Shown piece after piece: positions 14,880-23,311 of a DNA stretch of 26,237 nt (within the stretch, counting starts at the first letter, position 1; each line of letters begins with the position of its first letter). This DNA is from a virus. The notes beneath the pieces are model-generated. The model was not told where the DNA came from. It saw only the letters and a program-made list of their open reading frames with translations, and did no database searches. The stretch spans positions 1 to 26,237 of the IMG/VR virus record IMGVR_UViG_3300020141_000050; one strand, given 5' to 3'. A program made the position numbers and the translations under genes.

Positions 14880-16334
14880 ATGCCACGATTATCCTTATAC
14901 AAACCCGAACGAGGGCTAGACTACAAGTTTATAGATCGACAGATTTCTGAGATGTTTCAGGCTGGCGGTACAGACGTGTATCTACACAAATACCAAGGAC
15001 CTAAAAATCCAACTGAAGGTACTGCTGATCAGCCTATCTATAACGCTGTTAAAGAAACTAATATACAAGATTTATTGTTTCTTGAAAATAGAGATCGCAA
15101 GTACGACGAAGAAATTTACCGTATTCGTGGCTTATACAATGTACAAAACATTGATTTTAATCTAAGTCAGTTTGGACTTTTCATTGACAACGACACGTTG
15201 TTTATGACTGTACATATTAACGATTTTATCAAATATATCGGTCGTAAACCACTGAGTGGTGATGTAATTGAACTACCACACTTGAGAGATCAATTTGCGT
15301 TAAACGAGTTTGATATTGCTCTTCCACGCTACTATGTTATTGAAGACGTGGGTCGTGCTAGTGAAGGATTCAGTAGTACATGGTTTCCACATTTATACAG
15401 ATTAAAACTTAAAAAGATTACAGATGCTCAACAATTTGCTGACATTTTAGATAAACCAGCAGTTGATGCTAATGGTGATCCTTCTAATCAAACATTACGA
15501 GAATTGTTAAGTACGCATAACAAAGAATTAGAAATTAACGATTCAGTTATTCTTCAAGCAGAAGTTGACGCACCTAAGAGCGGATATGAAACTAGACAGT
15601 TCTATACACTAGCAGTCGATCCTAATACTGGAAAAGCTGTTTTAGAAACTGCGGACCAAACAACATTAGACGCAAGTAATATTTCAAACACTAACGTTAG
15701 TTCAAATAACGGAGTGCCAGCTCGCTCGGGATATACTGGCTATTTGGTAGGAGACGGTTTCCCCACTAACGGTTACGATTTTGGTCATGGGATACAGTTT
15801 CCAATACAAGCTGTTCAGGATGATTTCTTTTTACGCACTGATTTCTTGCCTAATAGACTGTTCCGATTCGATGGTACAAAGTGGATTAAAGTTGAAGATG
15901 CTGTACGTATGACAATGACCAATGATGACCAACGTCAAACATTGAAGACTAGTTTTATTAATAATGACGAATTTATCTACAACGATATGTTTATTAGTGA
16001 CTTTGTACAAATTGCCGCTAATGCTACTGTCATCGATACTACTATTAACTATGCGGATGTTAATCTTACATTAGCCAAGTTCCTTGCGCTAAAATTCGAA
16101 TTGAAAGAAAGCGGATATCCAACTTCAGTGTCTTCAGTTCCGGCAGACCCTCTGACAGATTACAGTACTATACTAAGCGACAATGTTGGCAAACTTAGAA
16201 TTACAATGCCAATTATAAACGAAATACAACAGGCAATTCCAAAAGCAGGATTGTGGAGAGTTAGTTTATGTGCTAACAGAGATCCAGTACGCCAGAGTCT
16301 TAGCAAGGCACTTAAACCTAGGGCAGATCTATAA
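14880..16334 (+). CDS. gp14: Neck protein (T4 gp14 family), enlarged
   Basis: gp14 is the second neck protein, joining head to tail. The diagnostic region is FNLSQFGLFIDNDTLFMTVHINDFIKYIGRKPLSGDVIELPH (93-134), which parallels the central part of T4 gp14 ([21 protein letters not shown]...PKEGDLIYFP). At 484 residues it is nearly twice T4 gp14 (256). The extra part, from about 230 on, includes a Trp-bearing beta module at about 312-338 (DDFFLRTDFLPNRLFRFDGTKW) of the kind also found in the sheath and gp15. The start at 14880 is leaderless-like: a late box ends 5 nt upstream. The stop TAA shares its last A with the gp15 ATG (TAATG), so gp15 translation is coupled. Confidence 0.92.
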   Translation: MPRLSLYKPERGLDYKFIDRQISEMFQAGGTDVYLHKYQGPKNPTEGTADQPIYNAVKETNIQDLLFLENRDRKYDEEIYRIRGLYNVQNIDFNLSQFGLFIDNDTLFMTVHINDFIKYIGRKPLSGDVIELPHLRDQFALNEFDIALPRYYVIEDVGRASEGFSSTWFPHLYRLKLKKITDAQQFADILDKPAVDANGDPSNQTLRELLSTHNKELEINDSVILQAEVDAPKSGYETRQFYTLAVDPNTGKAVLETADQTTLDASNISNTNVSSNNGVPARSGYTGYLVGDGFPTNGYDFGHGIQFPIQAVQDDFFLRTDFLPNRLFRFDGTKWIKVEDAVRMTMTNDDQRQTLKTSFINNDEFIYNDMFISDFVQIAANATVIDTTINYADVNLTLAKFLALKFELKESGYPTSVSSVPADPLTDYSTILSDNVGKLRITMPIINEIQQAIPKAGLWRVSLCANRDPVRQSLSKALKPRADL

Positions 16335-17827
16335 TGCAACATTTTTACGACGGACAAATAAGACGATATTTGACTCAGACAATCCGTGTCCTGAGCAACT
16401 TTGTAGTCAAGTATGGAGACGGTACTCTCGTACGTATTCCAGTTATGTACGGGGACGCTGATAGGCAAGTTGCCAATATTGTACGAAACAATAGTGAAAA
16501 TAAAATTAATAGCGTTCCTAGAATTAGTGTATACATAACCGGATTAGATATGGACAAGGAACGACTAGGCGACTCTAGTTATATTGGAAAAATGAATTTT
16601 AGAGAACGTAGTGTTGATGACACTGGAACGTACACCCAAGGGCAGGGTCGAAACTATACAGTTGAAAGGTTAATGCCCACTCCATTTAAACTGACAATGA
16701 AGGTAGATATTTGGACCGCTAACACAGATCAAAAGTTACAAGTATTAGAACAAATGTTAGTTTTATTTAACCCTAGTTTAGAAATTCAAACAACTGACAA
16801 CTATATCGACTGGACAAGCCTTAGCGTATTAAATTTAGGAACAGTTAACTGGTCTAGTAAAGCAGTTCCAGTTGGTACAGACACGCCCATTGACGTTGCT
16901 ACGCTTACACTAGATACTCCTATTTGGATTAGTCCGCCTGTTAAGGTCAAACATCTTGGCGTTATTACTAGTATCATTAATAATATCTATCAAAATTCTA
17001 ATACAGATGCCGAGTCGTATATTAACGGATTAGGTCAACCTATGATAGGAGACACGGTAACTTTGGAAACTGCCTTGTCAAGAGACAAAATTAGTATTAC
17101 TAATAACCTTATCCTAGTATATAATAGTCAAGCAATACTTTTAAAATCCAACGAAGGATTTACTCCAAGAGAACCAACTTTAGAAATTCCTCAACGTAAT
17201 GGTGCTCCTATTAGATGGGAAGATCTATTTGTTAGCTGGCCGGGAAAGTTTGTTGCCGGGTCTAGTAGATTATTTTTAGAACAAAAAAACGGAACATACG
17301 TTATTGGAACGATAGCTGTAAATCCGCTAGACGATACACTTTTAAATATTGTATGGGATGCTGATACTCTAGTATCTGATTACTTAATAAATTCTGCTGG
17401 TATTATTAAAGAGTTTGATGAAACAGGCTACAATGCTGGACCCAATTATAGAACTCGTAGTCCGGGTACTTTTGACGCTATTATAGATCCGCAGTTAAAA
17501 GGTCCGCGAGGCAGTGGCTTACCCAACCCAACTTCGGGTATGCGGTATCTTATTATTGAGGACATAGGCGATACAGGAAATACAGACGGTGCCGATGCTT
17601 GGAAAGGTGACGATGACAGCGACTTAATAGCTAAAGCCAACGATATCATCGAGTGGAACGGCACCAAGTGGATTGTTATTTTTAATGCAGCCTTTGCTCA
17701 AGAAGAAGACTGGATGGTGTGGCAAACGAATATATATACAGGCGTTCAGTACTTGTGGAACGGCGTTATGTGGATTAAATCGTTTGAAGGCGAGTATGGA
17801 CCAGGAACATGGAGAATAGAACTGTAA
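16334..17827 (+). CDS. gp15: Tail terminator/sheath stabiliser (T4 gp15 family), enlarged
   Basis: gp15 caps the completed tail and is where the neck binds. The beginning, FYDGQIRRYLTQTIRVLSNFVVKYGDG...RIPVMYG, and the block RLMPTPFKLTMKVDIWTANTDQKLQVLEQMLVLFNPSLEIQ (112-152), match T4 gp15 (FYNSSFRRY...IRVPITYAS; PSPIKMIYELSIFTRYEDDMFQIVEQILPYFQP). The 497-residue length exceeds T4 gp15 (272). The extra C-terminal region (about 385-497) carries two Trp-rich beta modules, NDIIEWNGTKWIVIF (436-450) and GVQYLWNGVMWIKSFEG (470-486). I recall such an extension in cyanophage gp15, so it may be family-normal for marine phages. An AGGG site precedes the ATG by about 11 nt. Confidence 0.93.
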   Translation: MQHFYDGQIRRYLTQTIRVLSNFVVKYGDGTLVRIPVMYGDADRQVANIVRNNSENKINSVPRISVYITGLDMDKERLGDSSYIGKMNFRERSVDDTGTYTQGQGRNYTVERLMPTPFKLTMKVDIWTANTDQKLQVLEQMLVLFNPSLEIQTTDNYIDWTSLSVLNLGTVNWSSKAVPVGTDTPIDVATLTLDTPIWISPPVKVKHLGVITSIINNIYQNSNTDAESYINGLGQPMIGDTVTLETALSRDKISITNNLILVYNSQAILLKSNEGFTPREPTLEIPQRNGAPIRWEDLFVSWPGKFVAGSSRLFLEQKNGTYVIGTIAVNPLDDTLLNIVWDADTLVSDYLINSAGIIKEFDETGYNAGPNYRTRSPGTFDAIIDPQLKGPRGSGLPNPTSGMRYLIIEDIGDTGNTDGADAWKGDDDSDLIAKANDIIEWNGTKWIVIFNAAFAQEEDWMVWQTNIYTGVQYLWNGVMWIKSFEGEYGPGTWRIEL

Positions 17828-18258
17828 CAGATAAAATTGTGTGTAGTGGCGCATTAGTATACGCTAAGTCAACTCACAGATTTTTATTGTTACAAAAAGC
17901 TCATGGTAAACATTCTGGCACCTGGGGACTTGTTGGTGGTACAAACCACGAAGACGAAAATCCCTGGCAAGGTTTACAGCGAGAAGTACAAGAAGAAATA
18001 GGCGCAATACCTAAAATCTTAAAGACAATTCCTTTAGAAACTTTTGTCAGCAACGATACAGTTTTTAATTTCCACACCTACTTGTGCGTAGTTGAAAAAG
18101 AATTCCTACCAACCTTAAGCGATGAACACATGGGATGGGCATGGGTAACATTGGATAACGCTCCAAAACCCTTACATCAAGGCCTGCGTAATAGTTTTAC
18201 CAACAAAACTATTAAAACAAAACTACAAACAGTATTTGATATTATTGATTTAATATAG
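17809..18258 (+). CDS. Nudix hydrolase
   Basis: Nudix enzymes hydrolyse nucleoside diphosphates linked to another group, for example NADH, ADP-ribose, oxidised dNTPs or capped RNA ends. The full Nudix box G-x5-E-x7-R-E-V-x-E-E-x-G-A-I is present at 44-67 with E50, R58, E59, E62 and E63 intact, so the enzyme should be active. At 149 residues it is a single-domain protein similar in size to T4 NudE (151), but substrate cannot be read from sequence. The start at 17809 overlaps the last 19 nt of gp15. AGGA stands very close to the ATG, so translation probably depends on coupling. Its 3' end overlaps the convergent halogenase gene by 17 nt. Confidence 0.9.
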   Translation: MENRTVTDKIVCSGALVYAKSTHRFLLLQKAHGKHSGTWGLVGGTNHEDENPWQGLQREVQEEIGAIPKILKTIPLETFVSNDTVFNFHTYLCVVEKEFLPTLSDEHMGWAWVTLDNAPKPLHQGLRNSFTNKTIKTKLQTVFDIIDLI

Positions 18259-19729
18259 ACTTGATCCATTGTTTGTGATCAATAGCAAATTTTTCTAATT
18301 CACGTTTAGTCTGTTTAATTCTGTTGGACACTTCTTGGGTAGGTTCTAATATAGCCTGTGATTTTAGAAAATCAATAAGCGATTTGTTGTCTTTAAACAT
18401 ACCATGACCGTATGCTACACAATTGAATGCGGTTGATTCAAACATAAATTGATTGTTAGGAACGTCCCACAAGGTAAAGAAACTATGCTTGGCTTTATCT
18501 TCATAGGCCTGTAGCCAATCAGGTTTGTTATCATCTAAGTAACGCCAGAATTCGCTGTCTCTACGTCCTGTGTTATAAAAGAATCTAATGTATTTAAAAG
18601 TGTTTGTATACATTGTTTCTAAAAATTCATTATAGCGTTGACGATCAAATTCTAAAACTTTACCACGATAGACTCTTGTAAACTGATCAATTTCTATCAT
18701 TAGATGATGTAGACTAGTTGCTTCTAACGGTTCGGCAAATCCAGAAGCTAGTCCCATTGCTATACAATTGCCAATCCATTGCTCTTTGTGGAATCCGTTT
18801 TTAAAACTAATCACACGGTCGCTGGCAAGTTCAACATTGTATGTTTTTAACAACCACTGATTGAAATTTTCTTTAGCTTCTTGGTCAGTGGTAAACTTAC
18901 TTGAATACACATAGCCTGTACCCTTTCTATTACTTAATGGTACATCTAATATCCAACCGTTAGGCGTTGCTTCCGCAGTAGTGTAAGGAGGAATTGTGTC
19001 AAAATCTTTAAACAACGGGTTAGGAATCGTCCGGTCAGTGATCAGTTGGTCCGACCAATCTACCCACTCAGATTTTAAATGTTTGAATAACACACGCTCG
19101 TAGCCGCTAGCATCAATAAACACATCTGCGGTTAACCTACGACCATCTTGTAGAGTAATAGATTTTATATCTCTAGTTTCTAATACTTCCACTTGTTCTA
19201 CTATTCCGTCTATAATAGTTAATCTGTCCTTGAATATGTTTTCAATGTACTTACTAACTAATGTGGCATCAATATGTAGAGCATGGCGATATGCTAAATT
19301 ATTAGCATCAGGTATAAGATTATTTTTAAAATAAAACGGCCCATAATTATAACCGTTATCAAATTGTTTATTAGCAATATCGTAAGCGTCTACAGCACCG
19401 TATTCATACAATAACGCTGGCACTTGAGCAATAGCATTATTCAAAGGAAAACTATGGTACCATTCACTACCTTCGTGAGTCCAATTTTTAAATTTTAATC
19501 CTAATTTAATTGTAGCATGACAGTTTTTAATTAGGTCAACTGTACTAACGCCCGCACGTTTTAAATATGAGTCAAATACAGGTGTTAAACTTTCCCCCAC
19601 ACCAATGCCAGGGCGTTTGTGGTCGTATACCATGGTAATGTCAGCAGAGTCTTGCCAGTATGATTTAAGATACGTTGAAATCATAACGCCAGCAGTTCCT
19701 CCACCGACTACTACAATTTTATAAGTCAT
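18242..19729 (-). CDS. Flavin-dependent halogenase (tryptophan-type), copy 1, altered motif
   Basis: Family enzymes use FADH2, O2 and halide to make a halogenating species carried to the substrate by a lysine. Seen: FAD-binding GGGTAG (9-14), GIGVGES (41-47), and HATIKLGLKF (71-80) with Lys75 aligning with PrnA K79. IDASGY (205-210), GTGYVYS (270-276) and GFAEPLEAT (330-338), with Glu333 at the position of the conserved acid, are also present. The second flavin-side motif reads WILDVP (259-264) instead of WxWxIP, and F-x2-P-x2-S-x-G ends A-x-S. A helical C-terminal region contains RRDSEFW (389-395), typical of the family. At 495 residues it is near full length (PrnA 538). It is the last gene of the six-gene operon. 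Its ATG overlaps the preceding stop (ATGA). Substrate unknown; a related flavin monooxygenase activity cannot be excluded given the motif change. Confidence 0.88.
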   Translation of the reverse strand: MTYKIVVVGGGTAGVMISTYLKSYWQDSADITMVYDHKRPGIGVGESLTPVFDSYLKRAGVSTVDLIKNCHATIKLGLKFKNWTHEGSEWYHSFPLNNAIAQVPALLYEYGAVDAYDIANKQFDNGYNYGPFYFKNNLIPDANNLAYRHALHIDATLVSKYIENIFKDRLTIIDGIVEQVEVLETRDIKSITLQDGRRLTADVFIDASGYERVLFKHLKSEWVDWSDQLITDRTIPNPLFKDFDTIPPYTTAEATPNGWILDVPLSNRKGTGYVYSSKFTTDQEAKENFNQWLLKTYNVELASDRVISFKNGFHKEQWIGNCIAMGLASGFAEPLEATSLHHLMIEIDQFTRVYRGKVLEFDRQRYNEFLETMYTNTFKYIRFFYNTGRRDSEFWRYLDDNKPDWLQAYEDKAKHSFFTLWDVPNNQFMFESTAFNCVAYGHGMFKDNKSLIDFLKSQAILEPTQEVSNRIKQTKRELEKFAIDHKQWIKSILNQ

Positions 19730-21186
19730 TGATAATTCCTAATAGCTTCTAACATTTGCTTGTGTGTTATTGTATGTTCTTGATTAGAAGAATTTGTTGT
19801 TGTTAATTCGCTAATAACTTGTTCAGCGTACTCCTGTGTACCGGCAGGTATTGACACATATTCTTCTTTAATTTTGTCAGGATCAAACAACTGTAGTCCG
19901 TGTAAAATAAAAATAAAATGTAATTCTTTAAACAATACTGATTTTGAAATTTTCTCAAAATCATCTTCGATTGGCATGTGTTCGCGCCAAACATTTAAAT
20001 TTTGTTCTAGGCTACTAGGTAGTTTAACTTTGGCAACTTTACGCCAGAACGCAGTGTCTCTCCGTGGGCATACAAAATGTAATGTAATAAAATCTCGAAT
20101 ATTTTCTACAATGTCTCTAAATGATTCATTATATTTTTCTATAGAAGACTGATTATAATTTACAATACGATTCATCAACATAAAACATTGTTGTATGCTA
20201 GCTCCAATACTGCTAGCTTCTAAGGGTTCTACAAAACTACTGCTTAAACCAATAGCACAGCAATTTTTAATCCAGGCTTGATCAAGGGCACCTGGATCGT
20301 AGGTAATATGTTGGCCTATGGTTATTTCGTGTCCTAAAACTTGTTCTACTTCTGCTTTAGCTTGCTCAGGTGTTAGGAATTCGCTATCATAAATGTATCC
20401 ATTGCCCCACCTGCCAAATACTGGAGTTCGAAATAACCAGCCATAGTCCATGGCTTTAGCCAACGACCACATGTTGTAATTATCAGTGTCGGGCGTTTGG
20501 AATACAATTGCGCTGTTAGTTTTTAAGTATTCTTTGTGAGACACCCATTTTGCTCCTAATTTACTAATTAGGAATTTTTTAAAGCCTGTACAATCTATGT
20601 AAAAATCGTAATCGTAACTAGCATCTTGACTAATAAGTTGATCTAGTTCACCGTCTGCGGTTAACGTAGCATCTATAATTTCATCGTGGTATATAGCGAT
20701 ACCCCTGTCTAGTGCGATATCTGTTAAGTAATCATTAAGTTTAAATGTATCAAAGTGATATTGTGCTACTGGAGTTTGATTATTTTCCAAAAACCATTTT
20801 TGAATCTTATTATCCCAAAAGATTTCCCCGGATAGCTTTGTCGACGGTTCTTCGTCGCTTACTAATTTTCCGTAGATAAAAGGATATTTTTTATTCCATA
20901 CTAAGTTGTAACCGTCTTGTATACTGTGCATGTACGGAGGAACGCCCCAGTCTTTAAATACAATGCCTATTTTCATAGTGGCATTACATTTAGTAATCAT
21001 TTCTCCAGTATTAATTCCTACAAACTCGGCAAATGCCGACCAGTGTTCAGTGGAGCCTTCTCCTACACCTATAATGCCTATGCGCTTAGAGCAGACAATG
21101 TCTACTTGATAGGAAGGAAACCGTGTTTTCATAATTAGAGCTGATACAAGCCCGGCAGTTCCGCTGCCTACTATACAAATTCTCAT
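19726..21186 (-). CDS. Flavin-dependent halogenase (tryptophan-type), copy 2, altered motif
   Basis: 486 residues. Seen: GSGTAG (7-12), GIIGVGEGS (37-45), NATMKIGIVF (68-77) with Lys72 at the catalytic position, IDCTGF (197-202) and SSFVEPLEASS (316-326) with Glu320. The flavin-side motif is WLFRTP (250-255), so the second Trp of WxWxIP is Phe and Ile is Thr; F-x2-P-x2-S-x-G is also incomplete. PRRDTAFW, the family's C-terminal signature, is intact. It shares the changed-motif state with copy 1 but the two proteins are clearly diverged, not recent duplicates. Its ATG overlaps the stop of the 254-aa gene (ATGA), and its stop overlaps the start of copy 1. It acts in the cytoplasm and must borrow reduced flavin from a partner not found in this window. 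Confidence 0.87.
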   Translation of the reverse strand: MRICIVGSGTAGLVSALIMKTRFPSYQVDIVCSKRIGIIGVGEGSTEHWSAFAEFVGINTGEMITKCNATMKIGIVFKDWGVPPYMHSIQDGYNLVWNKKYPFIYGKLVSDEEPSTKLSGEIFWDNKIQKWFLENNQTPVAQYHFDTFKLNDYLTDIALDRGIAIYHDEIIDATLTADGELDQLISQDASYDYDFYIDCTGFKKFLISKLGAKWVSHKEYLKTNSAIVFQTPDTDNYNMWSLAKAMDYGWLFRTPVFGRWGNGYIYDSEFLTPEQAKAEVEQVLGHEITIGQHITYDPGALDQAWIKNCCAIGLSSSFVEPLEASSIGASIQQCFMLMNRIVNYNQSSIEKYNESFRDIVENIRDFITLHFVCPRRDTAFWRKVAKVKLPSSLEQNLNVWREHMPIEDDFEKISKSVLFKELHFIFILHGLQLFDPDKIKEEYVSIPAGTQEYAEQVISELTTTNSSNQEHTITHKQMLEAIRNYQ

Positions 21187-21947
21187 TTAAAAGGACATCC
21201 TTCTTCTACTGATTTGATCATCATATCTCGTTTTAAACTTTGTTTCATAAAAGTTTTTGCGCCTGTTGATGTTTGTGTACGCTTAATCCACTCCATTTCA
21301 TCTATGATATGAGTTCGAACATCAACTTCTTTTTCTGTTAACGGAATTAGATGTATTAACGGTGTTCCTAATTCTAAAATAAACTCTTGCCTAAACTGTG
21401 GTAATTCCGCAAATACATGCAAGTGTAAGCAATGTTGGCTCTTAAAGTCAATCACTCCGCCAGCCGAAACAAATTTATTAATTAATACTGGATTGTCGTT
21501 ACTGGTCCACATTGGTTTTTGTAACAAAAATTTCACACCTGTTGCTTCTTCGATATGCCAAGGAAATACAATTTTTACATGTTGATATCCTTGAAAACCG
21601 TCCCACTGTCCGGGCCAATGACTTTCCAATTTAAAAGGATTATCGGCGCTGGCAAATGTGTACTTCCCATCTGGGTTAATAGCAATACTAACATCAGTCC
21701 ATAACGGAGCCATAACCCCAGTCTTAAAATAATCAACTACTCCAGGACAGCCTTTAATTGTTCCTGAAGGGATACGATGAACAGCATCCGAATCAGGGAG
21801 GCGTTTTTCTTCTATGCGCTCGCTGGGAATTTTACGTAGCCACTGTGGATAAAACTTTAAAGACGGTTGTATAGGAGCTGTTTGTGCTATGATTGGATCA
21901 TATGTGTAACAGTCTAAGACAACTTTTGATTTTTTAAAAAAGAACAT
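21183..21947 (-). CDS. 254-aa protein, halogenase-neighbour family, function unknown
   Basis: I recognise this only as a family found in marine phage genomes near halogenase or oxygenase genes; no activity is known to me (it may be DUF6065-like). Visible features: a hydrophobic beta start (KKSKVVLDCYTY), KFYPQWLRKIP (31-41), a conserved-looking core GCPGVVDYFKTGVMAPLWTDVSI (66-88), HVKIVFPWHIEEATGVKF (123-140), and SQHCLHLHVF (170-179) whose three His could bind a metal. GTPLIHLIPLTE (194-205) follows. The alternating strands would fit a jelly-roll or cupin-like barrel. The C-terminal 45 residues are a charged helix. It is embedded between two halogenases with 1-nt (TAATG) and 4-nt (ATGA) overlaps, implying production with them. 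Accessory or oxygenase partner is a guess. Confidence 0.75.
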   Translation of the reverse strand: MFFFKKSKVVLDCYTYDPIIAQTAPIQPSLKFYPQWLRKIPSERIEEKRLPDSDAVHRIPSGTIKGCPGVVDYFKTGVMAPLWTDVSIAINPDGKYTFASADNPFKLESHWPGQWDGFQGYQHVKIVFPWHIEEATGVKFLLQKPMWTSNDNPVLINKFVSAGGVIDFKSQHCLHLHVFAELPQFRQEFILELGTPLIHLIPLTEKEVDVRTHIIDEMEWIKRTQTSTGAKTFMKQSLKRDMMIKSVEEGCPFK

Positions 21948-23311
21948 TATAATTTTATCTGGTTAAATTGAAAGTTATACCCTGTTAAAATATCAAGCCA
22001 GGATACATCGTTAAATGCCCAGAAGCCATGATCTCTAACACGATTATTTTTATTGGGCAAGAATCTACGATAAGTTTCTAATCTTGCTAATAATCTAGCA
22101 GAACGTGGTTTACTTGTTTGATACTTCCAAAATTCTGAATCTCTACGTTCACTTAACATGTAGTGTGTATCAATAAAATCTTGTACATCTTCTACAAATT
22201 GTCTTACATTACAATTATATCTGTTAGCAATATCTTCATCATAGTACCTGTGTTGTAATACAAATTTTAAAACATTACAACTGGTAATAAACCAAGCAAT
22301 TCCTGTAGCTTCGAGCGGTTCTACAAAACCGCTACTTAGACCAATTGCTACACAATTACCTTTCCATGGGTTTTTCAACGATCCGCTATGAAAACTAATC
22401 TTTTTAATTTCCATATCTCGAGTACGTTCCACTCCCCAGTACTCTCTAAATAATTGTTCTGCTTCTTCATCAGTACAAAATTTATCATTATAAACACACC
22501 CAGTGCCTAATCTGGTATCTAAAGGAATGGTCCATATCCATCCGTACTTTGTGGCACTTGCCTGCGTATACGGAATTGTTTCTTTCATTTTATCAACATA
22601 TGGTAAACGCATGAACAAGGCTGAATTTACATTACCTTCGTATCCGTCCTCAACTACTCCGTCGATAGTTCCAATAAGTTTACGGCTAAATCCGCTACAG
22701 TCTACAAACAAGTCGGCAGTTACAGACTGCGTTCCACAACGAATACTTTGAATATTTTCACCGTCGGAGAATACTTCAACGTCGTCGGATTCAATAATAT
22801 TAATTGAATCTTTTAAAAAATTACGTATGTATGCTGCCGCTTTATCTGCGTCTATATGAATGCCGTATATGCCGTCAGGAGTTGACATATTATTTTTTAC
22901 ACAACGTTCGTAATCGGCATGCACTGTTTTATAATAATCGTGTCTCGGGTAATTAACTGGATCTTTTTGATTAAAATAATGATACTTATGCGCATCTGTA
23001 TAAAATCCTGTATTTGATATAGACGAAAACGGATGCCAGTAGTCTGTTCCTACAGTATTCCAGTCGGTATAATAAATTCCATGTTTTATTGTAGCATCTG
23101 TTTTTTCAAGAAAATCTTTAAAATTTATTCCAGTTTCGGCAATAAGAGTTATTAAATTATCCTGCGTACTTTCACCAACTCCTATATTAGAATACTGAGT
23201 TGGCAGTATCATTGTTACTTGAAATTCTGGAAATGTTTTACTGATAGATAATGCCGCAATCCATCCAGCAGTACCACCTCCAAAAATACATACGTTATTA
23301 ATTTGTTTCAT
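21947..23311 (-). CDS. Flavin-dependent halogenase (tryptophan-type), copy 3, canonical WxWxIP
   Basis: 454 residues. Seen: FGGGTAGW (10-17), NIGVGEST (42-49), TDATIKHGIYY (71-81) with Lys76 at the catalytic position, DCSGFS (204-209), and the complete flavin-side motif WIWTIP (258-263) followed by RLGTGCVYN. SGFVEPLEATG (327-337) with Glu331 and SERRDSEFW near the C-terminus complete the set. The only deviation in F-x2-P-x2-S-x-G is Ala for Ser. Together these make it the operon member most likely to be a genuine halogenase. It is slightly shorter than PrnA/RebH, from a trimmed C-terminus. The ATG overlaps the stop of the upstream oxygenase by one base (TAATG). Substrate cannot be predicted; free tryptophan should not be assumed. 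Confidence 0.92.
   Translation of the reverse strand: MKQINNVCIFGGGTAGWIAALSISKTFPEFQVTMILPTQYSNIGVGESTQDNLITLIAETGINFKDFLEKTDATIKHGIYYTDWNTVGTDYWHPFSSISNTGFYTDAHKYHYFNQKDPVNYPRHDYYKTVHADYERCVKNNMSTPDGIYGIHIDADKAAAYIRNFLKDSINIIESDDVEVFSDGENIQSIRCGTQSVTADLFVDCSGFSRKLIGTIDGVVEDGYEGNVNSALFMRLPYVDKMKETIPYTQASATKYGWIWTIPLDTRLGTGCVYNDKFCTDEEAEQLFREYWGVERTRDMEIKKISFHSGSLKNPWKGNCVAIGLSSGFVEPLEATGIAWFITSCNVLKFVLQHRYYDEDIANRYNCNVRQFVEDVQDFIDTHYMLSERRDSEFWKYQTSKPRSARLLARLETYRRFLPNKNNRVRDHGFWAFNDVSWLDILTGYNFQFNQIKL

Noticed and set aside
18261-18282. Inverted repeat TTGATC...GATCAA near the Nudix/halogenase junction as a terminator
   Set aside because: AT-rich 6-bp stem, 10-nt loop and no T-run on either strand; it lies within the halogenase coding region.
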